A stretch of 64,000 nucleotides of DNA from Agarophyton chilense (taxonomy: Eukaryota > Rhodophyta > Florideophyceae > Gracilariales > Gracilariaceae): NCBI GenBank assembly GCA_030374765.1, contig JARGXX010000022.1, forward strand, positions 372,001 to 436,000. Direction: 5' to 3'. Of the stretch, positions 35,748-46,200 are shown one piece after another. How positions within the stretch are numbered: position 1 is the first letter of the stretch; each line of letters starts with the position of its first letter. Under the pieces are notes generated by a model. It had not been told where the DNA came from. It saw only the letters and a program-made list of their open reading frames with translations, and did not search any database. The translations under genes and the position numbers were made by a program.

Positions 35748-36192
35748 TGCAACGCAATGACTGGTGGGTCAGCGTACTGGCCTCAACCTGGGGTAGCATG
35801 GTAGAGCGGGTCCTGAGGTTCGTATCTTTGTCGGCGGCACTCCCAGAGTACTTGGTGCAATGGGCGGGCGCTTACTGCGTAGTACTACAGGTCGGAGTTA
35901 CGAAAATGATGCCTTAAAGACCAATTGGTGAAACTATTGTACCATAGGGGGTGGTTAAATATCCTAACGGTGCCTACCTGATTCTAAGGCAGAAGTAGCA
36001 CTCGAGCCAAGAAAATATCGATGGCGAGGCGCTGGGATCTCCCTGGAACAGTAAAGCTATCCTATTACAACAAATAAAATAAATAATTAAGTAAATGTGT
36101 CCAGGTGGGGTCGGCCAGTTCACGTGGCGGCTCTAAGGTACCTTAGGCCATGGCGGCTTACAGAACTCAACCTTAACCGTTGCTCCTTCACG
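35748..36192 (-). repeat. 5' LTR of element 3
   Basis: 445 bp; plus strand starts TGCAACGCAATGACTGG and ends CTCCTTCACG. The next base starts duplicated segment copy B (CGGTCC), which matches copy A at 1314, so this LTR inserted into the duplicated segment. Confidence 0.85.
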
Positions 36193-36780
36193 CGGTCCAG
36201 TAGTTCTCCAAGCCTTCTTCATCTTTCGGTTGCGCCCAATACGATGGTAGCCGAGCATGGCCGTAGAGCACGGAGTAGTTTACTTCATGTTGTGCGAAAA
36301 AGCGCTTGATGAAGATGCTATTCGGATCGGCAGGTGAAAAGTGAAAACGAAAAAGACCACGGGCGCAACCCATAAACTGGGTCCCAACATGAGTAGCAAG
36401 TTAGATCGGGAAACATCGATGGTGATAATCTTGGCGACGTAATCGCGCAGGCACTCCCCAAAGAAGACTATGTGCGGCTTGAGCACACCGGGGCAGGAGG
36501 CGGGGCAGCGTGGAACATTAGTGCGCCTGATATCCGATGCAATGGTGGGGTCGGGAACGCGGTGAGCGCACACAGAGGGCATGCACGTGGCGGTGAGAGA
36601 GGAGACGTGACACAGCACATTACGATCCTCTGACACGCGCGTGGCACGCGCCTTACCGTCGATATTCTGCGAGTAAAGGCGCAGCAGCTGGTTGTTATTC
36701 TGTAGGTCGGCGAGGAAGCGGTGGGTGAACGAAGGCTACACGTGGGACTGTGGGGCTGCAATATGACATGTGGACAATGA
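36193..36780 (-). pseudogene. Sirtuin relic, copy B (3' half only)
   Basis: Minus-strand frame 36280-36636 contains NVPRCPASCPGVLKPHIVFF then GECLRDYVAKI and LLLMLGPSLWVAPVVFFVF. These are the zinc-module end, the FFGE-like strand and the NAD-pocket GTSL.V.P equivalent (GPSLWVAP). The 5' half, with the NAD-binding GAG and the QNIDG motifs, is degraded or missing. Unlike copy A there is no stop between GEC and the following strand. Confidence 0.7.
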
Positions 36781-36876
36781 CGTAGAAATACTTCGACGGG
36801 CACAGAATGTTTCTCCGAGCTGTCACGGTAGTCCTTCAATAGGAGTGAGCCATCCAAGCCGCGCGACATATTCGAC

Positions 36877-37194
36877 GTGTACCGCCTTCACACGGGGCAA
36901 GACTCGTCGGCTAAGATGCGCATGGCGCACTCCGTTAAGACGCAGCCCAAGATAGTACGGCCACCGTGCGCTGTCTGCGCAGAGAACGAGCTGGCGCGCG
37001 TGTCGCGCGAGCAGCAGCTGTTGCGTCTGCGCCAGCTGTCGCAGCGCTGTGTCGCAGCGCTGCGTTCCCGACGCCGCCGACCGACTGTAGCTGGTGATGG
37101 AAGGCGAGAACCAGCGCCTGCTTCGGCTGTTATGCATCGTGTGCGAAGTGCAGCTGCTGCGAGAATCAACCGTCATTATCTCCCTTGGGCGTGA
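36877..37194 (+). pseudogene. Unidentified gene relic, copy B
   Basis: 105-codon frame homologous to 2872-3135, keeping DSSAKMRMAHSVKTQ where copy A has a stop, then CAVCAENELARVSREQQLLR. The C-terminal part is frameshifted relative to copy A. Function unknown. Confidence 0.4.
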
Positions 37195-37224
37195 GTTCGC
37201 GTGAGGAGCTTTTTAAGTTGGGAT

Positions 37225-37812
37225 GAATGTGCTCATGATTGATATTGTAGAGGTGAGGGACCTTGTTGAGTGGTTGCTTCTGGTGACACCGCTTATCTGT
37301 ACATGGAGGGAAGCCGCATTCTGGCGTGGTCTTGTGTTACACGAGGCGTTTTTGCTGATGGATAAGGTAGGGGAAGCACCCCTATAGATTATTGCTCGAC
37401 TATCCTGGCTTCTGAGGTCCTATCTTCGGATGGTACATCATCACAAGCCAAGCTCTTCGTGTAAAGATAGAAACAACCCCCGAAGGTTCATTGAAGGATT
37501 CTTTCATGATTGAGGTAAAGGTTTCTCTACAAAAAGATTCACGACTGAGTTCAAGGTCTCGTTTCAACTACAAACCCTCGATGAGCAAGAAACCCAAGCC
37601 TTTCATTTTGAGAGCATATTCGTGTGCCAGATATAGTGGGGGGCCGAACATTGTTTGTGAGAGACGTGCTATTTGTAGCATCAGTGGTTGAGCCTCGGGA
37701 AGCCATGGAAGAAAGATTCAGTGGAGTAGAAACGATGTTGCTTGTAAAGCACACTACCATGAGTCGACCGTATGGATCTTTCTTCTCGGTATTCAGGGAA
37801 AAAACGCTGTAA
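37225..37812 (+). pseudogene. Copy B of conserved blocks 3190-3835
   Basis: Contains WLLLVTPLICTWREAAFWRG and FLLMDKVGEAPL followed by a stop, then a block with KDSRLSSRSRFNYKPS. Conserved in sequence with copy A but with no recognisable domain. Confidence 0.3.
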
Positions 37813-38531
37813 TGAAAGCCACAAGCCAATCGTAAAGATCTGAGTCGGAAAAATCTCCAGGGCGAGCATGCGGTCACAGAAAACATCAAAAGAGTTGCGA
37901 AAAGGTTCTCTCACAATTTTAGAAGCTAGAGAACGCTCTTGCTCCACGAAAACTTCACGTAAAATGCTGGACTCAAGGATAAAATCTTAATTAACTTGCG
38001 GCAGGTAGTAGGTGGATGCATCGTCATCTCGAGAACGCACTTGTACAATGCTTCTTTCGAGTCGATTTTATTGGTTGTTCGCGCTCGTTACTGATCAAAG
38101 ATCCGAAGTGAGGAGGTTTACAGAAGTTCAATGTAATGTAGGATAATGTGTGATGGATGACATCATTTTGTTTTGACTCCAACCCACGAAAGAACGCCGC
38201 CCCAATCCGGCCAAAACCGGACGCAGTCATCCCTAAAGCAATCGCAGCTGCGTTAATCAAGTCCTTGTAGCGAACCACTCTCTTGCATTTCTCGACTAGT
38301 TGGCATCGCCGAAATGGAGCTCTCTCCCTTTGAAGAGATGGCTTCCTCTCGTATCTCAAGCGTGAGTCCACTGACGAATCGTATAAAATGTGGTGGATAA
38401 AGCTTGCTCTCAGATCAATCTCCTGCCATCGCCCCAGCACCAACTAAGCTTTCATCTTCTCAAAACTCAAAACACTGTACCAACCTCTAAAGCATTTTTC
38501 CATTCCTCATCACTATTCTAACCTCACTGCA

Positions 38532-38980
38532 ATGAAATTTTTGAAGGCATCATTCACGAAATTTTTTTCGTTCCTCGTGATGGACTCGCAGGAGCCCACA
38601 CCTCCAAAGGCCACCGTGGAAGCTGGCCTCCAATCGTTGTCTCCCCGAGACGTTCAGGAAGTGAAATGCTATGATATGAGTGCGACTACCGATCCGATAA
38701 GAGATAAACAGAAATACAAAGAGCGAATGAAGCAGCTGAGAAGGGCTTTGAGTGAACTAGAGAGGGATAACCAACTGTTGGAAGAGAAAGTTACTTCATT
38801 TATAGTTTCTACAAAATGAATGAAGGCTGAGATGGAGGAGCTGGAAGAGGCGAAGATTGCCGGAGAGTTGGAAGTTCTGCATGCCAACCACGATGCCGAA
38901 ATGGCCCATCTCGCGGATTCGGCACGTCATTCAAGCAAAGAGTTCGCGCAAGACAGGCGAGTGAAAATTGTAAAGTAGCG
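38532..38980 (+). pseudogene. Coiled-coil protein ORF with one in-frame stop
   Basis: Starts MKFLKASFTKFFSF and runs 95 codons to a TGA at 38817, then stays open in the same frame to a TAG near 38978. The region after residue 55 is rich in Lys/Glu/Leu heptads (MKQLRRALSELERDNQLLEE; MEELEEAKIAGELEVL), a predicted coiled coil of about 90 residues. It lies in the block that only copy B has. Either the TGA is a recent inactivating mutation or the gene is 95 codons long. A minus-strand ORF upstream (38024-38443) is of unknown meaning. Confidence 0.45.
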
Positions 38981-39169
38981 GCTTGGACGACAGAAGGCGC
39001 GATGGAGTATTCATAATACATATTTTTATTCGAACCCTCTAAAATTGGCGTACGAGTCATCGAGGTAGGTAGAAGATGTAGGACGTTCCATGGCTAATAC
39101 TCCAATGGATTCCTTTTTGTTGTTATAACTGTCTATCTAAGTGAAAAAACACGTTCTGTCCTCTACTAA

Positions 39170-40313
39170 GCCTTGCGGTGTTCCATCAAACATCTCATAA
39201 TCTCTTTTAACTCCGGTGAATTCGGTTCCAGCAGCTTCAGGAGCTCAATATCTCTTGCGTCCTTTCGATCTTCCCTCTGTGCTTTTTTGTCTCCTACATT
39301 AGCCTGTTTCCCTCCGTAATACCCTCACTAATTTCTCTTAGGCTCTTTATCACATCCACTGCCTCTTTCGCCATTCTTTCTTTCAACTTCTTTCTCTTAA
39401 TATCCATGGGACGAATATCTTATCTCATTAGTAGATGCTGTCACAGTTTTATTTACCACAGAGTCAAAATACTTTCCTTTCCCAGCAACTTCGGGACATC
39501 CAACGCTTTTGCTTTCAACTGGCACATCTTCCTCTCCAATATCTCCCTTTTGCTTCAATCATTAATATGTTTGTGTCATAAGATTCATCTGGTCGCGGGT
39601 CTTTACCGGTTTGTTCTTAAAGCCATCACCAAACTTGTCTTGCATTGACAAATACTTCGCGGTTGACAGCCATTTGGATGGTGGTGCATAATTAGTGGTT
39701 CCATCTCTCATCTTTTTCCCTGCTCGCACTCGATACTGCTCTTGTGCAAGATGTCAAACCATTTCATCATCAATAACTGAAATATGTAGTGCTCGCACTT
39801 TTCGTTTTGCTGCAATAAAATGCTAACTTTCCCGTGCCCCTAGCTGCTATGTGCTGCGTAACGAAGCCGAAGAACGTCTCATTTTGTACTTTTCTTGACA
39901 TGTTCTCCCCAAACCGCCCCAAACTGTCCTTTCGTATTGATTACAGCCCTTTGCAGATTTTTCGATCCACGCTTTGGGCAAGAACAAACTTCGTCGTCCG
40001 TAAATGAAGGACCTCTGCTTTGTCGCTTTTTATTTGACGTGGGTTTGTGTGTTTCTTCAATTTAAAGGTTGTTCTGTGGTGATGATGTATAAGAAATAGT
40101 TAGTCGATTCGAGTGAGAAATAGAACCATAAAGAACGAATGACGCTTGTACGTTTATGGCTTCATTTTTAGATGTCGGTTGCGCAGAAACTGGTACATTT
40201 TTGCTTGTCAGAAAAGCCGTAAACGGATGAAACTGGTATAGTTCTATTTCTTTCGGTTCATTCGCTGATTGCAGCAATAATTGAAATCCAAGCGCTCTTC
40301 TAGAAACTACCAT
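39170..40313 (-). pseudogene. SANT/NAM-associated-like relic, copy B
   Basis: Minus-strand homologue of 3997-5100. The N-terminal part is open at 40062-40313 (RRALGFQLLLQSANEPKEIE) without the stop seen in copy A. The DNA-binding core (39660-40060) and charged tail are present at nucleotide level, with many indels and stops. Confidence 0.55.
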
Positions 40314-40637
40314 AATTAAGGGAGGCCTTTACAGCTCTTGTAGTGGCTGTAAGGCATTCTGCGTTTGTATTGACCAATAGTCTTGTGCACTTGAAAATTG
40401 AGCTTGCAAAGGAGATGATGATCATAAAGGTTCGAAACCCCTGGATGTGGTGCTTTAGGTATTGTATTACTTCTTTGTCGTGGGTAATGGGGGAGATCTG
40501 GAAGAGAGCTAGATGGAGATCGATAAAGAGCTGGAAGCAAAAAATTAGCTCCGAAATGTAGGTAAAGTGCACTGATAGTGATGCCACAAGCGACGAAAAC
40601 TCTATAGTATAGATATATTGCATAAAATAGTGCAATG

Positions 40638-42015
40638 CTAGTGTCTATAATTCCTGAAGATTGGCCTTATTTGAGGCCAGCTTGGCCTCATATGAGGTTA
40701 AACTTTCTCTTGAAAAGCAACAGAAATTCATTCAAGATATGACTTTTCAAATTTTCAGCAAATAGGCAGAAACAAAAATAAAATCCATTCATCTTTATTG
40801 TTGATAAAAAGCCTTTGGAATCTATACCAACAGAGCTTTAATGATCTTCTTTAAAACGATATACTTTTGAGGTAGAAAAATTAAATAGGCGCACAAGAAA
40901 CACCAACCAAATATTTTTGGCTTCAAACTATCCAAAAAAAACATATCGAAAGGGAATATCTGTTTCAATCATCTAGTAATGCATACTTCAAATCTTGAGT
41001 CCATCAAAGGAAGAGTGTTCAGCAATTTGTTCCAGTTATGCAGAGCTCGTAGATTGAATTTATTGCTTTATTACGTAGAAATAAACAATGACCTCATATG
41101 GTGCCAATTGACCTCACCTGAAGCCATGGGTCGTATAGACAATAGTTTCTATACGACCGGAGAGACATATCGAAAATGGTTATTTTTTGAAAGGCAGTTC
41201 TGTTTGATACACAGCTTCAAACCGATTTTTAGAATGCAAATACGGGTTTTCCACCTAAAAATACTGTTTTATATTCTAAGATAGAACTTAGCCTGCTTAT
41301 CGGTTGAACATATATTCTTTCCTTTTTTATTCCTTAAGTCGCATTCTTTCACACAGAAGCAGTTTCATGAAGCGCATATTCTTTTGAGTAGGCATTACGG
41401 ATTCTTCACTGGTTGGAGATCAAAAAAGAAAAACAAACCGGTCAAAATAACTACAAATCAGCCACTAAATTTACATTTTGGCCTCATGTGAGGCCAGTGG
41501 TCGTAAAAACACTAGTTTTTACACGCCCGAAGGATTGGAATCGCCTGAGGCCACCTTGGCTTCATATGAAGCCAAAATTTCACTTAAAAAGTAACTGAAA
41601 ATCATTCAAGATATGAATATTCAGATTTAGAGCAGAAAGAAAGAAAACAAAAATAAAAACCATACATCTTTATCGTTGAGGAAAAGCCTCTGGATTCGAT
41701 TGAAACAGATCTTTAATTCTCTTCTTCAAAAAGATGTAATTTTGGTATAATAAACTTCAGTAGCCGCAAAAAAAATAACAACCAAATATTTTTGGCCTCA
41801 AACTATCCAAAAAACATATCGAAAGGAAATATCTCTTTCAATCATCTAGTAATGCACACTTCAAATCTTAAGGCCATCAAAGGAAGAGTGTTTAGCAATA
41901 TGTTCCAGTTATGCAGAGCTCGTAGATTGCATTTATTGCTTTATTACAAAGAAATAGAAAATCTCATATGAGGCCAATTGACCTCACATGAGGCCATCGG
42001 TCGTATAGACACTAG
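40638..42015 (+). mobile_element. Cluster of palindrome-ended MITE-like elements
   Basis: Inserted between two CTAG tetramers (40638-40641 and 42012-42015). It holds two diverged copies of a unit of about 510 bp (40641-41150 and 41505-42012), separated by a related stretch of about 355 bp. Unit ends are inverted: CTAGTGTCTATA on the left and GGTCGTATAGACACTAG on the right. Just inside each end lie repeated near-perfect palindromes of the type GGCCTCATATGAGGCC. There is no ORF. The interior is AT-rich, with shared blocks such as CATTCAAGATATGA and TTCCAGTTATGCAGAGC. It looks like a non-autonomous DNA transposon or foldback element. Confidence 0.7.
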
Positions 42016-42784
42016 TCTTGCCCTAATGGGGACCAAACAGATGAACCGAAACTTGGTTCATATACTAAGGGTGCTATTTTGGCAGTAAAACTACAGTACT
42101 GGAGCTTGCCCCTCCGGATGACGGATATCATAGACAGCGTGGGCTTTTGCCGGAGAGCACATTACCGTCCCGGTGTGATCTCAACTGCAGCAAAACAGGA
42201 AAGAAACCCACGCTGCCCAGCGACTTCCTCAAGCCTCCTTTGGCGTGTCGTACCCGTTGCTCTCGCTTTGTACAGGCAATCCTTTTGACATGGCGGCAAA
42301 TGCAAAAGCTTAGCTTTGTACATCCCATTCCAATCGAACCCACGCTGTTTTCGAACGTCGGAGCGCTGCACTTGTGTTTGCTATGATTTATACATGCTTT
42401 TCCATTCAGGTGCCAAGCTCGTTGCACTGCACAGTTCTTAGCTTGCTGTACTTGACAAATTTCAAAATCGGCAAGAAAACGTAATACAGTATATGCACCT
42501 CCCATCCCATATCATGAAGCCCACGGCTTTGCACAACATTGTCACTCTAATCTCCACGCATGTGCAGCGCAAAATCATCTTGCCGATGCTTGGCTTCTCT
42601 ACAATGCATTGGTCGCCCGATGCACACATGTAGGTTACAAGCCCAGCTATATTACCGATCTCCACAGTTTGCGTAGCTACCGAAGGGTACATCACAGCAA
42701 GCTACCCTCAGCTCTACTACACATCCACCCCCGAGCTGGCCAGCACCCACTTGCGCATGCGGGAGGTCTTGCGGTGCTCTCGAC
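42016..42784. other. Upstream region of the 616-residue gene
   Basis: No ORF with support. It likely contains the promoter and 5' UTR of the gene starting at 42785. No TATA box or other element can be assigned with confidence. Confidence 0.35.
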
Positions 42785-44635
42785 ATGGCGCGTAAAGCTT
42801 CCATCCGCAGCCTTGCCTCATTCCACCGTTGTTCACAGCTGGCTTTCTTAGTTGTTGTCACCGTTGTCTCTGCGCAGTCTCGAGACTCCAACTGCCGCGA
42901 CCCTGAAGATTGTGATCCCAGCCGAAATTATTTCCCTGAGTCTGAAAGAATAAGCATTAAGTTTGCGACGAATGTGACTGTATCATATTCTAACACATAT
43001 GTTGACATCACAGCCCCTGCTGCAAGTTTCACCCATGAGCTCACTTACCGCATCATAACATGCGGGTGTCCCCGTCCAACCGGTTCTGAAAACCGCATTG
43101 TGCTCTTCACTAGGCCGAACTCTCTTTATGTCTCAGAATCTCCTTCATTGGCTTTACTACAAATGCTCGACTCTTTGGACACTCTTTCCTATGTTAATTC
43201 AAAGAACTTCATCTATTCTCCGGAAATTCGCGGAAATGACCAAGTTGAAGAGATTATGGATGCTAATTTCATGACAAATTATGCAAAATTAGAGGCAGAC
43301 GCAGAATTGTCGGCAGGTGTGATTGGGTCATTCGATTTCGAGGCGTTTAGCAACGGTACAAAGAGCATACCTTTCATTGTTGTTCCTGATGCAATCGAAA
43401 CTTCACCTCTTGGAAGAGCTGAATTTATCAAAGTCATCGGTGTGTTTCTAGGAGCAGCCAAAGAAACAATTTCGCAGTTTGATCGTATTGAATCGGAGTA
43501 CCAAGATGCAAGCCGCAGGGCTAGCCAGGCAACCAGGCGCCCGTCTGTGTTGCTGAACCGACCGCGATTAAAAGGATTCGGTGTTAATCTATCGAAATCT
43601 GTTGATGAGAACTATATATGGAGCTTGCCTCATGGCGGTCAATACGTACCAGACCTTCTCGACGATGCAAACGCCGATTATTTATATGAGACAACCATCA
43701 ACGAGGCTACTATTGAGTTACCATTTTCCGAAGCTATTGAAGAGTTCAAGTTCGCTCGCTTCTACCTAAACATAGCTCATTTCCCGGCTAACAAGTCTCG
43801 AGATTCCTTGGAGGAGTTCATGAGAGACCTCGTTGATTTTGAAAACCCCGATCCGAGAGTAGTAACAGAAATGGCCACTCTGAAAGCGGTGCAGTGCGAC
43901 AACGTATGGCATCGAGAGAAGCGCATTAGCGAAAATGGGGAAGCCAATGACATTTTCGAGTCTGCTATTTTTCGCCCGGATGATGTGTTGAAGGATTACA
44001 TCGCAATCCTGCACCCTTCTGTAGATTTAGGGGATCGCGAAATGGTGTACATGGGTCAATACAAGGCTACGACGAATGAATTTACGAAAGACTGCCCATA
44101 CAACGATTTTGCCGGACCTCCTCCAAATTCAAAGGTGTACATTGACATCGTTTTTTCCGTGGACGGACTGAATCGATTTGAAATTGAGCTTTTGTGGGAA
44201 GGCAGTATTCAACCTGAACTGAAGTCCCTCGATTTGAATTTGGAGGCAGAATACGATATTGTGTTCCAGCTCTCAAGACGAGCAGACGAAACAACCCGCC
44301 AAACGGAAACAACCCGCCAGACGGAAACTAGATTCATTTTGAGAGCCCTTATCGACCCGGAAAGCGAAACTCAGCTGAACAGCGCAGAGTTGAGACGAGC
44401 TTTGTCTCGTGGCCTCGGTAGACAAGCCAGCCTGGTGATCCTCGACAGTACACGCGATGATGATGGTCTCAGCTCGGCGGCAATCGGTGTAATTGTCGTT
44501 GTATGTCTTGTCGCGCCTGTAATACTTCTTGTCTTGGTATTCAGACTTGTTCGTCGAAAGAAACGACGGGCATTCGAGAATGAAATACTAGCACCAGGAC
44601 CAGGGCCAGAACAGGTCTATGTAGAGCCCATCTGA
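42785..44635 (+). CDS. Type I membrane protein with periplasmic-binding-protein-like ectodomain
   Basis: Intact single-exon ORF of 616 codons. Residues 1-31 look like a signal peptide (basic start, hydrophobic LAFLVVVTVVSA). The large ectodomain (about 32-560) has a Cys-rich start (CRDPEDC) and a region (about 70-240) that reads like a TroA/BtuF-type substrate-binding fold: beta-strand IVLFTRPNSL, helix LALLQMLDSLDTLSYV, strand SIPFIVVPDA, then SPLGRAEFIKVIGVFLG and a long helix. A second lobe would follow from about residue 250. Near residues 500-515 ETTRQT is tandemly repeated. Residues 565-590 (IGVIVVVCLVAPVILLVLVF) form one transmembrane helix, followed by RLVRRKKRR and a short cytoplasmic tail. 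It may bind metal chelates or cobalamin at the cell surface. The fold call is inference from pattern; the topology is clear. Confidence 0.8.
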   Translation: MARKASIRSLASFHRCSQLAFLVVVTVVSAQSRDSNCRDPEDCDPSRNYFPESERISIKFATNVTVSYSNTYVDITAPAASFTHELTYRIITCGCPRPTGSENRIVLFTRPNSLYVSESPSLALLQMLDSLDTLSYVNSKNFIYSPEIRGNDQVEEIMDANFMTNYAKLEADAELSAGVIGSFDFEAFSNGTKSIPFIVVPDAIETSPLGRAEFIKVIGVFLGAAKETISQFDRIESEYQDASRRASQATRRPSVLLNRPRLKGFGVNLSKSVDENYIWSLPHGGQYVPDLLDDANADYLYETTINEATIELPFSEAIEEFKFARFYLNIAHFPANKSRDSLEEFMRDLVDFENPDPRVVTEMATLKAVQCDNVWHREKRISENGEANDIFESAIFRPDDVLKDYIAILHPSVDLGDREMVYMGQYKATTNEFTKDCPYNDFAGPPPNSKVYIDIVFSVDGLNRFEIELLWEGSIQPELKSLDLNLEAEYDIVFQLSRRADETTRQTETTRQTETRFILRALIDPESETQLNSAELRRALSRGLGRQASLVILDSTRDDDGLSSAAIGVIVVVCLVAPVILLVLVFRLVRRKKRRAFENEILAPGPGPEQVYVEPI

Positions 44636-45846
44636 CGGGGAGCTTAGTACGGCAGTGATCAGGGGCGTCTTCAAAAGAAAATGTTGAATGTGTCGCGAGT
44701 GAGACCATGTCGATAAAAATCCCGAGCAAGATTTTCGAGCACGGAACCATTCCTTCGCTGAGTCAAGAAGAGAGATACAGAACGTGCTCACAAATCATCA
44801 CGGTCGTGTTTGCTAAACATTATTTTTGCCTCTATCGTCAGAATTACTGGGCGGTATACATAAACAGTCGTAAATACAGTGGGGATACCCCGGCGTAGAC
44901 ATGACTCGTATCATCAATAGAGAGAGAATCCTATTCGAGGTAAGAAACCATGAAAGCCTTTGCTCTGATAGGCCAATGACTGGAAAAGGTTTGGAATGCA
45001 CGAACACAGGAAATAGAAAAAAAGAATATCATCACGAGTTCCGCTCAAGAGCCTCTTCTGCCCACCATTATTCAACCTCGGCAGTTGAACCAAGACACAA
45101 AAAAAAAGTTGCCCACAACACTTTCAAAAACAGGATCGCATTTTTTTTCTGCGTCGGAAGCAATTTGTATTTTCGTCAACACATCTGCAGTTCGGAAATT
45201 GGCTTTGTGGAACCTGATTTGAGAATCACCACTGCACAAACCAAAATGCCCTCTGCTAGTTTATGTTGCCATCGATTTGATTTTCATCTGATGGCAATCC
45301 CCGATTTGCAATCCGGGATTGCTCATCTTCGCCATAATTGCAAGGAGGTAGTCCTCTTCCACCTAATTTTCCCATCAGATTACAATATGGCAATTCATTA
45401 GTACAACGGGATCGGTTCGAGACCGTACCAATGAAACGAAGTGACTGTAACAATAGAAACAACAGAGGGTTTAACGTAGGTAAAATGGTCGAACAAGTGC
45501 ACAGCAGATCGTAACTCGTGCTCTCTATTCAGCGCAGGGTCATTGAGGGACATAGAACAGCTTATAACAAGAACAGAACTGCTGTAGAACGGTCGGGATA
45601 CTCGGCTAACAAGCCATCACGCAGTATCGGTAAGTCGTGCCAAAGGACTCGTAGCTATCACAACAAAGAAACGATAGAACCCACCACAGCATTTGATATA
45701 TATAGGCATCGGAGCAGATATAGGTGACGATACTAGAAAACACAGACATAGTTCATAGTACCACCAGATTCACGTTCAGTAGACCAACCGTTCTTCATCA
45801 TAATGCCATTAAGACTTGCAGTTGCAAAAGTTGTACTCCCACAGGG
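44636..45846. other. Intergenic, no supported gene
   Basis: One ORF of 166 codons (44901-45401) lacks any motif and is basic and low in hydrophobic periodicity; I treat it as chance. No RNA gene was found. Confidence 0.5.
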
Positions 45847-45847
45847 T

Positions 45848-46200
45848 CTTTCTTTTTCTTCTTCTTCTTCTTTATTGTGGACGTCGTGTTCTAATTCCTA
45901 ACACAGCAGAGATCTATCCTACATATATTTCTTCTTCCTCAGAAAGGCCAGAACTTTTTGTGGTGCTTCCAATATAATATCTCTAAGTGATTTTTGTCGG
46001 CTTTTTCGTTGGTCACGAAATACTTCACGACGGCTAACGTTCGTAAGCGGGCAGCGCATGACCACGTGTTCGCAGTCTTTTTTGACTCCCAAGGCGCACT
46101 CGAGGGTCTTTCAATGCTGCAAACTACACGTCCTGAATGCTTCGTTGTCCATAGAGAGAATGTAAGCTGATGGCTATTTGAGTGAGAAATTGAAATCCGG
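45848..46200 (-). mobile_element. 5'-truncated LINE-like retrotransposon 3' end
   Basis: Minus-strand frame ending at a TAG at 45919-45921: AYILSMDNEAFRTC, CALGVKKDCEHVVMRCPLTN, RREVFRDQRKSRQKSLRDII and LAFLRKKKYM. The Cys...His...Cys-Pro motif followed by 'S-L-R-D-I-I-L...L-A-F-L' is the usual C-terminal tail of non-LTR retrotransposon ORF2. There is a stop near 46108. After the ORF comes AATAAA and a (GAA)n tail, seen on the plus strand as TTC repeats at 45848-45875. Everything 5' of the ORF tail is missing, as expected for truncated target-primed insertion. Confidence 0.6.

Larger units (their letters stand above)
31395..36192 (-). mobile_element. Family A chromovirus element 3, 3' truncated
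   Basis: Minus strand: 5' LTR (35748-36192), primer-binding site (35727-35744), gag (33546-35622), protease (32831-33373), RT/RNase H (31421-32830). Similarity to element 1 stops just after RPYL in RNase H at about 31395, so integrase, chromodomain, antisense ORF and 3' LTR are gone. Its 5' LTR end abuts duplicated segment copy B at 36193. Confidence 0.85.
36193..40640 (+). repeat. Duplicated segment, copy B
   Basis: Counterpart of 1314-5640. It lacks about 0.9 kb covering the sirtuin 5' half, and has an extra 37840-39020 block. Similarity to copy A appears to resume for about 30 bp after the MITE cluster (from CTAGTCTTGCCCTAA, 42012), versus CTAGTCTTTCCCTAA at about 5629 in copy A. Confidence 0.8.

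Noticed and set aside
44901-45401. 166-codon plus-strand ORF downstream of the membrane protein gene
   Set aside because: No domain, no plausible hydrophobic core and no conserved copy in the window; compatible with a chance ORF.
45848-45880. TTC repeat as a simple microsatellite
   Set aside because: It directly follows a LINE ORF end and AATAAA on the minus strand, so it is better read as the element's 3' tail.
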